From G965233625 sp965233625 (lineage in GTDB: Bacteria; Planctomycetota; Planctomycetia; Pirellulales; Pirellulaceae), in contig OZ247499.1 in assembly GCA_965233625.1 (NCBI GenBank), positions 62,001-126,000 of the forward strand: a stretch of DNA of 64,000 bases. Direction: 5' to 3'. The translations under genes and the position numbers were made by a program. Positions 1 to 8,066 of this stretch are shown here, one piece after another; position 1 is the first letter of the stretch; each line of letters opens with the position of its first letter. Below the pieces are notes generated by a model that made no database searches, was not told the DNA's origin, and saw only the letters and a list, made by a program, of their open reading frames with translations.

Positions 1-17
1 GGCTGGTCTGCTCCTGT

Positions 18-43
18 TGAATTCTGCAGGTGAATTCTGCAGG
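18..43. repeat. 13-bp tandem duplication downstream of dnaJ
   Basis: Two adjacent perfect copies of TGAATTCTGCAGG lie at 18-30 and 31-43, just beyond the dnaJ stop codon. This looks like a simple slippage duplication. No function can be inferred, and the window begins too close to see whether a terminator follows. Confidence 0.8.
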
Positions 44-53
44 TGTTGGATCT

Positions 54-1217
54 TTATTCTTCGCTGTCGTCTGAAGAATCATCCTGACCGGTAAAGTAGT
101 CGCGGATGGTCTCCAGGAATGATTTACGATGGGGTGTAACGTCTTTGTTCTCTAGCTCCGCCAGTTCACGCAGCAGTTCTTCCTGGCGGTCGCTGAGCTT
201 TTTGGGTGTTTCAATATAGGTCTGCACAACCAGATCGCCAGTGCGGCGGGTCTGAAGGTCGGGCACGCCTTTGTTGCGCAGATGGAAAACTTCCCCGGAC
301 TGGGTGCCGGCAGGAATGGATAGCTCTGCGCGACCATCCAGAGTAGGCACTTCTATGGTGGCGCCTAAAGCCGCTTGTGAATAGGTCACTGGCAGCCGCA
401 ATAACAGATTGGCGCCGTCGCGGTCGAACAGGTGGTGCTTCTCAATTTGCAGGAAGCAGTAGCAGTCACCAGCAGGCCCGCCATTGGGGCTGGGTTCGCC
501 TTCGCCCTGCAGCCGCACCCGCGTACCATCGGCTACACCGGCCGGGATCGCGACGTTGAGTGTTACGTCTTCCGTCACCGCGCCTTGACCGTCGCAGTCT
601 TCGCAAGGGTCGGTGATAATTGAGCCGGCGCCCCGGCAATCGGGGCAAGTTGTCTGCACACGCAGAATTCCGCCCGACTGAATCACCTGACCATGCCCGC
701 CGCAGCGACGGCAGATAGAGGCTTTGGAACCAGGCTTGCTGCCATCGCCTTCGCAGGTGTCGCAGATTTTGCTGCGGCGGAATTGAATGTCGCGGTTAAC
801 GCCGCGGGCGGCTTCTTCAAGTGTAAGCGTCAGATCAGCGCGGACATCGCGCCCGCGCCTCACTCGCTGACGACCGCCGCCGAACATATCGCCGAAGATG
901 CTGCCTCCACCACCACCGCCGAAGATATCGCCGAAAGCTTCGAAGATGTCTTCAACGTCGCGGAAGCCGGCGCCGCCACCACCGCTTTGCTCGAACGCAG
1001 CATGTCCATACCGGTCGTACTGCGCGCGTTTGTCCGGGTCGCTGAGCACTTCATAGGCAGCGGAGGCTTCCTTGAAGATTTCCGTTGCTTTTTCGTCATC
1101 GCGGTTGCTGTCGGGGTGATACTTCACCGCCAACCGCCTGTAAGCCGACGCGATTTCCCGCCCGCTAGCGCTGCGTTCCACACTCAGCACTTCGTAGTAA
1201 TCGCGTTTGGTCGCCAT
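54..1217 (-). CDS. dnaJ: Chaperone protein DnaJ (Hsp40)
   Basis: This is a type I J-domain co-chaperone that delivers unfolded clients to DnaK and stimulates its ATPase in the cytoplasm. From the chosen ATG (1217) the protein has 387 residues, normal for the family. The J domain covers about residues 4-70 with HPD at 34-36. A Gly/Phe-rich linker follows (GGGGAGF, GDIFGGGGGG). Four CxxCxGxG zinc repeats come next (CDTCEGDG, CRRCGGHG, CPDCRGAG, CEDCDGQG), then the C-terminal substrate-binding domain. The frame stays open upstream to 1301, but that stretch encodes no J-domain sequence and runs into a perfect hairpin, so I reject it. It is the last gene of groEL-groES-groEL-dnaJ. dnaK and grpE are not in the window. 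Confidence 0.97.
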   Translation of the reverse strand: MATKRDYYEVLSVERSASGREIASAYRRLAVKYHPDSNRDDEKATEIFKEASAAYEVLSDPDKRAQYDRYGHAAFEQSGGGGAGFRDVEDIFEAFGDIFGGGGGGSIFGDMFGGGRQRVRRGRDVRADLTLTLEEAARGVNRDIQFRRSKICDTCEGDGSKPGSKASICRRCGGHGQVIQSGGILRVQTTCPDCRGAGSIITDPCEDCDGQGAVTEDVTLNVAIPAGVADGTRVRLQGEGEPSPNGGPAGDCYCFLQIEKHHLFDRDGANLLLRLPVTYSQAALGATIEVPTLDGRAELSIPAGTQSGEVFHLRNKGVPDLQTRRTGDLVVQTYIETPKKLSDRQEELLRELAELENKDVTPHRKSFLETIRDYFTGQDDSSDDSEE

Positions 1218-1292
1218 ATCTACCATGTCTCTTGTCTGGCAGACCAGCACGCCGCAGTTGCCTGCGTGCCAGTCACTGGAAGGGTGAACAAA

Positions 1293-1322
1293 GCAGGCCA
1301 CTTCACAAAGAAAGTGGCCTGC
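1293..1322 (-). terminator. Perfect 11-bp hairpin between groEL2 and dnaJ
   Basis: GCAGGCCACTT (1293-1303) pairs with AAGTGGCCTGC (1312-1322) around an 8-nt loop. Read on the minus strand the stem is followed by TTTGTT, so it could be a weak intrinsic terminator or attenuator between groEL2 and dnaJ. It could equally be an mRNA processing or stability element. It lies about 75 nt before the dnaJ start. Confidence 0.55.
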
Positions 1323-1408
1323 ATAGGTTGATTCAGGTTGTCGCGCCGGCTGCCACCACCGGGGTGACAGCCTTCTACTGAACTTTCAGCTACGGCCAAA
1401 GCCGTTAA

Positions 1409-3031
1409 CTAGCGGACAACGCCTTCAACAGGCCGTTTGCCTTTGTCGTCTGCGTCGAAGTTCGACACCATTGCATCGGTGGTCAGCAGCAGACCGGAGA
1501 TGCTGCCGGCGTTCTGAAGCGCGGTGCGAACCACTTTGACCGGGTCAATCACACCTGCTTCAAACATGTCGACATACTCGCCAGCGTTGGCGTCGTAGCC
1601 GTGAGAATCTGGCTTGTCTTTCACTTCGTCCACAACCACGGCGCCGTCGATGCCGCTGTTATCAGCGATCTGGCGGAGTGGAGCTTCAAGAGCGCGAAGG
1701 ACAATGTCGACGCCGGTCTTCTCGTCGCCTTTGACACCCTTGCGGGCGGCTTCAACTGCTTCGCGGCAACGTAGCAGGGCAACGCCGCCACCAGGCAGGA
1801 TACCTTCTTCCAGCGCGGCGCGGGCGGCGTGCAGTGCGTCTTCGACGCGGGCTTTGGTCTGCTTCATATCGGCTTCGGTTTCGGCACCGACAGAGATCAC
1901 AGCTACACCGCCGCTAAGCTTAGCGACGCGTTCCTGGAACTTCTCTTTGTCGTATTCGCTTTCCGAAGCAGCGATCTGATTCTTCAGCTGACCAATGCGT
2001 GCCTGAACATCCGCCTGATCGCCGCCACCTTCGATGATGGTGGTGCCGTTCTTATCGACAGTAACCTTCTTGGCGGTGCCAAGCTGGTCAACGGTCAGGG
2101 TTTCAAGCTGAATGCCAAGATCTTCGGTTACCGAAATACCGCCGGTCAGTTTGGCGATATCTTCGAGCATCGCTTTACGGCGATCGCCGAAGCCTGGAGC
2201 TTTCACAGCACAGACGCGGAGCACGCCTTTGAGCTGGTTAACGACCAGCAGGGTCAGTGGCTCTGACTCAACATCTTCAGCAATGATGAGCAGAGGGCGG
2301 CCGGTGTGGCTGACCTTTTCGAGCACGGGCAGCAGGTCGCGGATGTTGCCGATCTTCTTCTCGTGAATCAGGATCAGCGGATCATCCAGCACGCAGTCCA
2401 TTTCGGCTGGACGGTTGATGAAGTAAGGCGAGAGATAGCCTTTGTCAAACTGCATACCGTCTACGAATTCGACGGTGGTGCTGGCGGTCTTGCCTTCTTC
2501 AACGGTGATAACACCGTCCTGGCCAACCTTTTCCAGGGCGCCGGCGAGCAGTTCACCAATTTCGCGGTCGTTGTTGGCAGAGATCGAAGCGACGTTGATG
2601 ACCTTCTCTTTGTCATTTTCGATCCGCTGCGACATGCTGTGAAGCTTCTCAACGGCGGCGGCCACAGCGGCTTCGATGCCGCGGCGGATGGCCGTAGGAT
2701 TGCTTCCCGCAACGATGTTCCGCAGGCCTTCTTTATAGATGGCGCGGGCCAGTACGGTTGCGGTGGTGGTGCCGTCACCAGCCAGGTCCGAAGTCTTCTG
2801 GGCGACTTCGACCACGAGCTTGGCGCCCATGTTCTCGAAGCGGTCGTCCAGTTCCACTTCTTTGGCGACGGTCACGCCGTCTTTGGTGACGGTCGGACCG
2901 CCGAACGATTTATTGATAATCACGTTCCGGCCGGTGGGGCCCATCGTCGTTGCGACGGCCTTGGCCAGCTTGTCGACGCCACGCAGCATCCGCGCGCGGG
3001 CATGATCGTCGAAGAGTAGTTGTTTAGCCAC
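1409..3031 (-). CDS. groEL: 60-kDa chaperonin GroEL, second paralogue, no GGM tail
   Basis: This is an ATP-dependent protein-folding chaperonin of 540 residues. The GTG start at 3031 has AAAGG 9-13 nt upstream. The ATPase signatures are intact: TKDGVTVAKE, AGDGTTTATVLA, and the canonical RVEDALHAARAALEEG with GILPGGG. It resembles the textbook bacterial GroEL more closely in these motifs than the upstream paralogue does. The C-terminus ends in KRPVEGVVR and lacks the flexible Gly-Gly-Met tail that normally projects into the folding cavity. It lies downstream of groES, separated by about 90 bp containing a hairpin. It is probably cotranscribed. Client specialisation relative to GroEL1 is an inference from the duplication. 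Confidence 0.97.
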   Translation of the reverse strand: MAKQLLFDDHARARMLRGVDKLAKAVATTMGPTGRNVIINKSFGGPTVTKDGVTVAKEVELDDRFENMGAKLVVEVAQKTSDLAGDGTTTATVLARAIYKEGLRNIVAGSNPTAIRRGIEAAVAAAVEKLHSMSQRIENDKEKVINVASISANNDREIGELLAGALEKVGQDGVITVEEGKTASTTVEFVDGMQFDKGYLSPYFINRPAEMDCVLDDPLILIHEKKIGNIRDLLPVLEKVSHTGRPLLIIAEDVESEPLTLLVVNQLKGVLRVCAVKAPGFGDRRKAMLEDIAKLTGGISVTEDLGIQLETLTVDQLGTAKKVTVDKNGTTIIEGGGDQADVQARIGQLKNQIAASESEYDKEKFQERVAKLSGGVAVISVGAETEADMKQTKARVEDALHAARAALEEGILPGGGVALLRCREAVEAARKGVKGDEKTGVDIVLRALEAPLRQIADNSGIDGAVVVDEVKDKPDSHGYDANAGEYVDMFEAGVIDPVKVVRTALQNAGSISGLLLTTDAMVSNFDADDKGKRPVEGVVR

Positions 3032-3072
3032 TGATATAGCCTTTAGTTTGTTGTTGGATTGCGTACGACTGA

Positions 3073-3101
3073 CCCGCCACGGGATTAAGTCAGGTGGCGG
3101 G
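3073..3101 (-). other. Intergenic hairpin between groES and groEL2
   Basis: CCCGCCAC (3073-3080) and GTGGCGGG (3094-3101) form an 8-bp GC-rich inverted repeat with a 13-nt loop. No T-run follows on the minus strand, so a classical terminator is unlikely. A transcript stability or processing site that sets relative chaperonin levels is a reasonable inference. Confidence 0.5.
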
Positions 3102-3124
3102 AAGAAACTGCGTGAAAGAGATTC

Positions 3125-3424
3125 TTACTCGACAACTTTGGCGAGAATGTCGCTTTCGCGGAGAATCTTCACTTCGTTGCCATCAACTTCAATATCGCTA
3201 CCGCCGTACTTGCCGTAGATCACTTCATCGCCGGCTGCGACGGACAGGGCGCCACGTTCGCCGCTATCTAGCAGACGACCTGGGCCAACGGCCAGCACTT
3301 TGCCACGCTGCGGCTTTTCTTTGGCCGAGTCGGGCAGCACGATGCCGCCTGCGGTTTTTTCTTCAGCCTGCAGAGGTTCGACAACAACACGATCATCGAG
3401 GGGACGGATATTGAGTTTAGCCAT
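3125..3424 (-). CDS. groES: 10-kDa co-chaperonin GroES
   Basis: This 99-residue protein caps the GroEL ring and closes the folding chamber. It begins MAKLNIRPLDDRVVVEPL and carries the mobile loop around residues 17-32 (EEKTAGGIVLPDSAKE), whose Ile-Val-Leu triplet contacts GroEL. The roof and core segment (GKVLAVGPG, VIYGKYGG) is normal, and the protein is standard length. The ATG at 3424 has AAGGA 11-15 nt upstream. The gene is unusual in position: it sits between two groEL genes instead of in front of one, so one cap may serve both chaperonins. Confidence 0.98.
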   Translation of the reverse strand: MAKLNIRPLDDRVVVEPLQAEEKTAGGIVLPDSAKEKPQRGKVLAVGPGRLLDSGERGALSVAAGDEVIYGKYGGSDIEVDGNEVKILRESDILAKVVE

Positions 3425-3464
3425 CGTAGAAAATCCTTATCTGTAAGTTGGTTTGTTGTATGAA

Positions 3465-3509
3465 CTCCGCACTCCGGCGGAGAAGCTCCCCGCACTATCA
3501 GCAGGCGGG
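3465..3509 (-). other. Two hairpins between groEL1 and groES
   Basis: CTCCGC (3465-3470) pairs with GCGGAG (3477-3482) around 6 nt, and CCCGC (3489-3493) pairs with GCGGG (3505-3509) around 11 nt. Neither is followed by a T-run on the minus strand. They continue the pattern of a hairpin in each gap of this operon. Confidence 0.45.
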
Positions 3510-3544
3510 AAGCAATTGAAATCAGAATCGTGAGGGGAAGCGGC

Positions 3545-5260
3545 TTACATCATGCCGGGCATACCGCCCATTCCACCCATGCCGCCCATACCAGGCATGC
3601 CGCCGCCCATGCCACCCATTCCGCCCATGCCACCCATGCCATGATCGTGGTGATCGTGGTGGTCGTCGTCTTCTTCCTCGGAAGGAATTTCGGTGACCAG
3701 AGATTCGGTGGTCAGCAGAAGTGCAGCGACGCTGGAAGCGTTCTGCAGTGCGGTTTTAACAACCTTGGCGGGGTCGATCACGCCATCGGCAACCAGGTCG
3801 CCGTAGGTGTCTTTGTCCGCGTTGTAGCCTTCGTTCGTACCCGTCATTTTGCGGACTTTGTTGACAACGACAGAGCCGTCGATGCCTGCGTTATTGGCAA
3901 TGGCCCGCAGTGGCTTGTCCAGAATGTTGCGGATGATATCGACGCCAATCTGTTCATCGCCAGGTAGGTCCAGACCGTCCAGGCCAGATTCCGAGCGGAT
4001 CAGCGCGACGCCGCCGCCGGGCACAACACCTTCAGCCAGTGCGGCCTGCGTTGCTGCCTTCGCATCGTCGAGCAGGGCTTTGCGCTCTTTCATTTCCGTT
4101 TCTGTCGCGGCGCCACAGTTGATCTGGGCGACACCACCGGCCAGCTTCGCAAGACGCTCTTCCAGCTTCTCACGATCGTATTCGCTGTCCGTGTTTTCGA
4201 TTTCGCGACGGATCTGTTCGGCGCGACCCTCCACGGCAGCCTTGTCGCCGGAACCGCCAACCAGAGTGGTTTCGTCCGAGGTGATGCGAACTTTCTTCGC
4301 ACGACCCAGATCGTTGAGCGTGACGCTTTCGAGTTCGATGCCCAGGTCTTTCACAATCACCTGACCGCCAGTCAGCGTGGCCAGGTCGCCCAGGATCGCT
4401 TTGCGGCGATCACCATAGCCGGGCGCCTTCACGGCACAGACGTTCAGAATGCCGCGCATTTTGTTGACAACCAGGGTCGCCAGCGCTTCACCTTCCAGAT
4501 CTTCCGCAACGATTAGCAGTGGCTTTTTGGCCTGGCTGACGGCTTCGAGCAGCGGAATCATCGACTTGTTAGAGGTGATCTTTTCTTCGTGCAGAAGAAT
4601 GTAGCAGTCTTCCAGTTCGCAGGTGACTTCGTCTTCGTTGGTGACGAAGTGCGGCGACAGGAAGCCGCGGTCGAACTGCATACCATCAACCGTGGTCACG
4701 GTGGTTTCGCTGCCACGACCTTCTTCGATGGTGATAACGCCGTCTTTGCCAACCTTCAGGAAGGCGTCTGACAGCACTTTGCCGATTTCAGGGTCGTTGT
4801 TGCCAGCGATGGTGGCAACTTGCTGAATTTCCTTCTTGCTCTTCTCGTCAATCGGCGTCGCGATCTCGTCGATCTTGGCGGAGATTGCGTCGGCCGCTTT
4901 GCTGATGCCGCGCGATAGAGCCATCGGGTCGGCGCCGGCGGCGATCATCTTCAGACCTTCGCGGAAAATCGCTTCCGAAAGGACGGTGGCGGTGGTGGTG
5001 CCGTCGCCTGCGACGTCGTTGGTTTTGCTGGCAGCTTCTTTCACAAGCTGTGCGGCAAGATTTTCGTACGGATCGTCGAGTTCGATGTCTTCGGCAACCG
5101 TGACACCGTCTTTGGTCACTTTCGGCGAGCCCCATCCCTTGTCGAGCACGGCATTGCGGCCGCGAGGGCCGAGGGTGCTACGGACAGCGCGAGCCAGTTT
5201 CGAGACGCCGGCCAATAGCGGCTTTCTGGCATCTTCATCGAATACGATTTGTTTCGCCAC
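3545..5260 (-). CDS. groEL: 60-kDa chaperonin GroEL, first paralogue with His-rich and GGM tail
   Basis: This is an ATP-dependent chaperonin of 571 residues. The GTG start at 5260 is preceded by a perfect AGGAGG at 5270-5275. The ATP-binding loop (TKDGVTVAED) and AGDGTTTATVLS are present. The usual RVEDALHAT segment is replaced by KALLDDAKAATQAA, keeping the acidic residue but diverging around it, and NMGAQ is NLAAQ. The C-terminus is extended: an acidic His-rich stretch (EEEDDDHHDHHDHG) followed by about 30 residues of GGM/GMP repeats. The GGM tail is normal for a housekeeping GroEL; the His/Asp cluster before it is not. It is first in the operon and probably the most highly expressed copy. 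Confidence 0.97.
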   Translation of the reverse strand: MAKQIVFDEDARKPLLAGVSKLARAVRSTLGPRGRNAVLDKGWGSPKVTKDGVTVAEDIELDDPYENLAAQLVKEAASKTNDVAGDGTTTATVLSEAIFREGLKMIAAGADPMALSRGISKAADAISAKIDEIATPIDEKSKKEIQQVATIAGNNDPEIGKVLSDAFLKVGKDGVITIEEGRGSETTVTTVDGMQFDRGFLSPHFVTNEDEVTCELEDCYILLHEEKITSNKSMIPLLEAVSQAKKPLLIVAEDLEGEALATLVVNKMRGILNVCAVKAPGYGDRRKAILGDLATLTGGQVIVKDLGIELESVTLNDLGRAKKVRITSDETTLVGGSGDKAAVEGRAEQIRREIENTDSEYDREKLEERLAKLAGGVAQINCGAATETEMKERKALLDDAKAATQAALAEGVVPGGGVALIRSESGLDGLDLPGDEQIGVDIIRNILDKPLRAIANNAGIDGSVVVNKVRKMTGTNEGYNADKDTYGDLVADGVIDPAKVVKTALQNASSVAALLLTTESLVTEIPSEEEDDDHHDHHDHGMGGMGGMGGMGGGMPGMGGMGGMGGMPGMM

Positions 5261-5394
5261 GTTAAAAATCCTCCTGTTGCAGACTTAACAGCCTGTGTGG
5301 ACAACCTGTGATGCTTAGAGCTAGGTAACACGCCGAACAAACATCGGCGATCGTTTATGTGTCATGCCGGGTAGACTGGCAGTTTACGGATAAA

Positions 5395-5415
5395 CTTGCA
5401 CGCAACTCTTGCAAG
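5395..5415. promoter_or_regulatory. HAIR-like inverted repeat upstream of groEL1
   Basis: CTTGCA (5395-5400), a 9-nt spacer, and TGCAAG (5410-5415) span 21 bp. The outer CTTG...CAAG and the total length match the layout of the HspR-associated inverted repeat (CTTGAGT-N7-ACTCAAG), although the inner arm bases differ. It lies about 135 bp upstream of groEL1. No CIRCE element (TTAGCACTC-N9-GAGTGCTAA) is visible. Operator function is inferred from form and position only. The rest of 5261-5724 shows nothing else firm. Confidence 0.35.
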
Positions 5416-5724
5416 CCGCGTGCCATCAATAGAATTTTTGTGCAAGTCATTGTCAGCAAAGCATTTGCGTGTAATTGCCATCCTGCTAGCGACGCTAGCG
5501 GCTGCCACGTGGTGCAGGCCTACGCCATTCTGGCAGGCGGCATTCCTGCGTGGCGGAACGGAGGCGTCGCCCCTCGGCGTTAATATGGCTAGAATGCGGT
5601 GGTTGCGATGCGGCTTGTGCCGCAATTTGCGTATTGAAGTTGGAGGCAACCGGCGTTCCCGCTATGGTGTCGCCGTTCAGATCGATTCTTGCCCAATAAA
5701 GGCATGACTGAGGAGAAGCTGGGA

Positions 5725-5841
5725 ATGGCTCGCTGGCCCCGTCGACTATGGACTACGGTATTCACCTACGCAGCGATTTTCGTCCTTTTCCCGGCCCTTG
5801 CCGCACTGGCGTTCGCCTGGGTCCAGGGATGGTTGTTTTAG
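5725..5841 (+). CDS. Small single-pass membrane peptide (38 aa)
   Basis: An ATG at 5725 with AGGAG 9-13 nt upstream opens a 38-codon frame ending in TAG at 5841. The product starts with a basic MARWPRRLW, then has one hydrophobic segment (TYAAIFVLFPALAALAFAWV, residues 14-33) and ends GWLF. The form is that of a short inner-membrane peptide with the N-terminus inside. It precedes the mannose-1-phosphate guanylyltransferase gene by 79 bp on the same strand and may share its transcript. I do not recognise a family. The good Shine-Dalgarno and clean membrane profile support it; chance is not excluded. Confidence 0.5.
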   Translation: MARWPRRLWTTVFTYAAIFVLFPALAALAFAWVQGWLF

Positions 5842-5920
5842 CGGGGCTGCGTGAATGCGATGTTATCGATGAACAATGGCGGAACAATTGACGGATGCAA
5901 CCAAGGCACGAGGCACAAGC

Positions 5921-7000
5921 ATGATTCACGCGATCATAATGGCAGGCGGATCTGGCACACGGTTCTGGCCAGCCAGCCGTAACGATAACCCCAAGCAGCT
6001 ACTGAATCTGGCAGGCGACCAGAGCATGATTCAGGACACGGTCGCCCGCTTGGGTGACCTGGCGCCTGCTGAACGCGTGCGGATTATCACCAACCAGCGA
6101 CTGGTCGAAGGCATCGCCCAGCAGTTGCCCCAACTGCCCGCCGGCGCCGTGGTTGGCGAACCCTGCAAACGTGATACCGCCCCCTGCGTCGGTCTGGCCG
6201 CTGTGCTGGTGGCCAATGACGACCCCGACGCCACCATGGTGGTGATGCCCGCGGACCACGTCATTACACCCGCCGCAAAGTTCCGTTCCGCGTTAAAGTA
6301 CGCGGCCGATCTGCTTGAGGCGGATCCGCAGCGGATCATCACCTTTGGAATCCGGCCGACGTTCCCCGCCGCATCGTACGGCTACATCGAGCGTGGCGAA
6401 TCGCTGCCCGTGAATGACGAACCGCCTACCTTCCGGGTCCGCCGTTTCCGCGAGAAGCCTTCGGTGGAAGTCGCCCAGGAATACATTGATATGGGGAACT
6501 TCTACTGGAACTCAGGCATCTTTGTCTGGAAAACGCAGACCGTCCTGGATGCACTACAACGGTTCGAGCCAGAGATGTTCGCCCATCTGCAAAAAATCGC
6601 CGCGGCGATCGGCACACCTGAATACGAAGAGACGCTCAAGTGCGAGTTTGCTGCCATCAAAGGTAAATCCATCGACTACGCCGTGATGGAAGGTTACGAA
6701 AACCGGCTGGTGGTCGAGGCGCCATTCTCCTGGGACGATGTAGGCAACTGGAGTTCACTCACCCGTCTGCAAGGTGCAGACGATAACGGCAACACCATCA
6801 ACGGCAAGCATGTGGGCGTCAACACGACCGGCAGCATCGTCCGCGGCGATCAGAAACACCTGATTGCCACCGTCGGTATGAAAGACTGTATCGTGGTGCA
6901 CACGCCCGACGCCACACTGGTAGCCAACCGTCGCGACGAAGAAAGTATCCGCGAACTGGTGAAGCTCATCGAGCAGAACGGCTGGCAGGAATACCTATAA
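5921..7000 (+). CDS. manC: Mannose-1-phosphate guanylyltransferase
   Basis: This enzyme makes GDP-mannose from mannose 1-phosphate and GTP, the donor for mannosyl and fucosyl residues in surface polysaccharides. The nucleotidyltransferase signature AGGSGTRFWPAS is at residues 7-18 of the chosen start, followed by PKQLL. Further family motifs are MPADHVI, GYIERGE, FREKP and FYWNSGIFVW, and FSWDDVGNW near the C-terminus. At 359 residues it is the short, single-domain form without the phosphomannose isomerase domain. The frame is open to an ATG at 5876, but the conserved fold starts at MIHAIIMAGG, so I prefer 5921. The following hydrolase is 37 bp downstream on the same strand. Confidence 0.93.
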   Translation: MIHAIIMAGGSGTRFWPASRNDNPKQLLNLAGDQSMIQDTVARLGDLAPAERVRIITNQRLVEGIAQQLPQLPAGAVVGEPCKRDTAPCVGLAAVLVANDDPDATMVVMPADHVITPAAKFRSALKYAADLLEADPQRIITFGIRPTFPAASYGYIERGESLPVNDEPPTFRVRRFREKPSVEVAQEYIDMGNFYWNSGIFVWKTQTVLDALQRFEPEMFAHLQKIAAAIGTPEYEETLKCEFAAIKGKSIDYAVMEGYENRLVVEAPFSWDDVGNWSSLTRLQGADDNGNTINGKHVGVNTTGSIVRGDQKHLIATVGMKDCIVVHTPDATLVANRRDEESIRELVKLIEQNGWQEYL

Positions 7001-7037
7001 TCCAGAGGACGCTCACGCCGTTTGAATCCGTCACCTT

Positions 7038-8066
7038 ATGTCCAGTCGAGTTGAACAGACCATGTACAACCCTACGGATCGCAGCAACTACTGGGCAGTC
7101 GGCTTTGCCCTGTTGTGTGCCGGCAGCATGCTCACAAGCCCGGCAGCGTCTTCTGCCCAGGAGACGCCGGCAGCCGGAGAGGCGCCTGTTAACATCGATA
7201 TGCCGACTCTCGGCGGTGGTGTTTTCTGGTCCGATGAACTGGTCTTCCGCGACTGGCGGATTCAGCGGAATGTGTACACCGGGCATTGCCGGCTGCTTGA
7301 TCCGCAGGATGTGCGGCGGGCGTGGGGCAACTTCAAGCAGTGCCAGCGGAAGCTGGAAGAAATCAAAACCAGAGCGGGTATGAAGCCGCTTGGTCCTAAG
7401 GTGGTCATCGCCCTGCATGGCCTCTGCCGGTCGCGCGGCGTGATGATTCCGATGTGCGATTACCTGCAAAAGAACTCCGACTTTGAAACAGTCAACGTCT
7501 GCTACGCAAGCACCCGCCTGTCACTTGGCGAAAACGCAGATGCACTTGCCAAGGTAATTGCTAACCTCGGCCCGGTCCGCGAAATCAATTTTGTCGCCCA
7601 CAGCTACGGCAACATCGTGATTCGCCGTTATATGGCGGACTCGGTGAAAGCCGGGCGACGCGATCCACGCATCAAACGCATGGTCATGCTGGCGCCGCCG
7701 AACAACGGCAGCCAGCTGGCCAACATGTTTAAGAACAACGCGGTGTTCGGCCTGGTCTGGGGCAGCGGCGGCAAAGCGGTGACCAACTGGAAAGAAACGG
7801 CGCCCACGCTCATTCAGCCCTTCTGCCAGTTTGGCATTATCGCTGGTGGAGCCAAAGGCGGCGCGGCAATGACCAATCCGCTGCTCTCAACCGATAATGA
7901 TCTGGTCGTGCGTGTTGAAGAAACCACGTTGTCCACGGCCAACGATTTCAAACTGACATCGCTCACGCACGACGCCTTTATGACCAGCCCCATCTCGCAG
8001 AAACAGACGCTGCATTTTCTGCTCAATGGTCAATTCACGGGCGACACATCCGGGGCATCACGTTGA
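7038..8066 (+). CDS. Exported alpha/beta hydrolase (lipase-like)
   Basis: This is a predicted serine hydrolase of 342 residues, or 334 if the internal ATG at 7062 is used. The N-terminus has a hydrophobic signal-like segment (VGFALLCAGSMLTSPAASSAQ), suggesting export. The fold begins near VVIALHGLCRS, and the nucleophile elbow is AHSYGN, an A-x-S-x-G variant of the usual G-x-S-x-G. Possible triad partners are the Asp in STDNDLVV and the His in LTHDAFM. VMLAPPNNGSQLA is typical of cytoplasm-distal lipase/esterase families that resemble triacylglycerol lipases and PGAP1-like proteins. The substrate is unknown. Its stop codon overlaps the yqgF start by 4 bp, so the two are translationally coupled. 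Confidence 0.8.
   Translation: MSSRVEQTMYNPTDRSNYWAVGFALLCAGSMLTSPAASSAQETPAAGEAPVNIDMPTLGGGVFWSDELVFRDWRIQRNVYTGHCRLLDPQDVRRAWGNFKQCQRKLEEIKTRAGMKPLGPKVVIALHGLCRSRGVMIPMCDYLQKNSDFETVNVCYASTRLSLGENADALAKVIANLGPVREINFVAHSYGNIVIRRYMADSVKAGRRDPRIKRMVMLAPPNNGSQLANMFKNNAVFGLVWGSGGKAVTNWKETAPTLIQPFCQFGIIAGGAKGGAAMTNPLLSTDNDLVVRVEETTLSTANDFKLTSLTHDAFMTSPISQKQTLHFLLNGQFTGDTSGASR

Noticed and set aside
693..1331. Long open frame (212 codons) on the plus strand opposite dnaJ
   Set aside because: It is the antisense shadow of a well-supported gene with codon bias fitting the minus strand.
2306..3019. Long open frame (237 codons) on the plus strand opposite groEL2
   Set aside because: It is the complement of conserved chaperonin motifs; no independent protein features.
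5261..5460. CIRCE element expected upstream of groE
   Set aside because: No sequence close to TTAGCACTC-N9-GAGTGCTAA was found on either strand.
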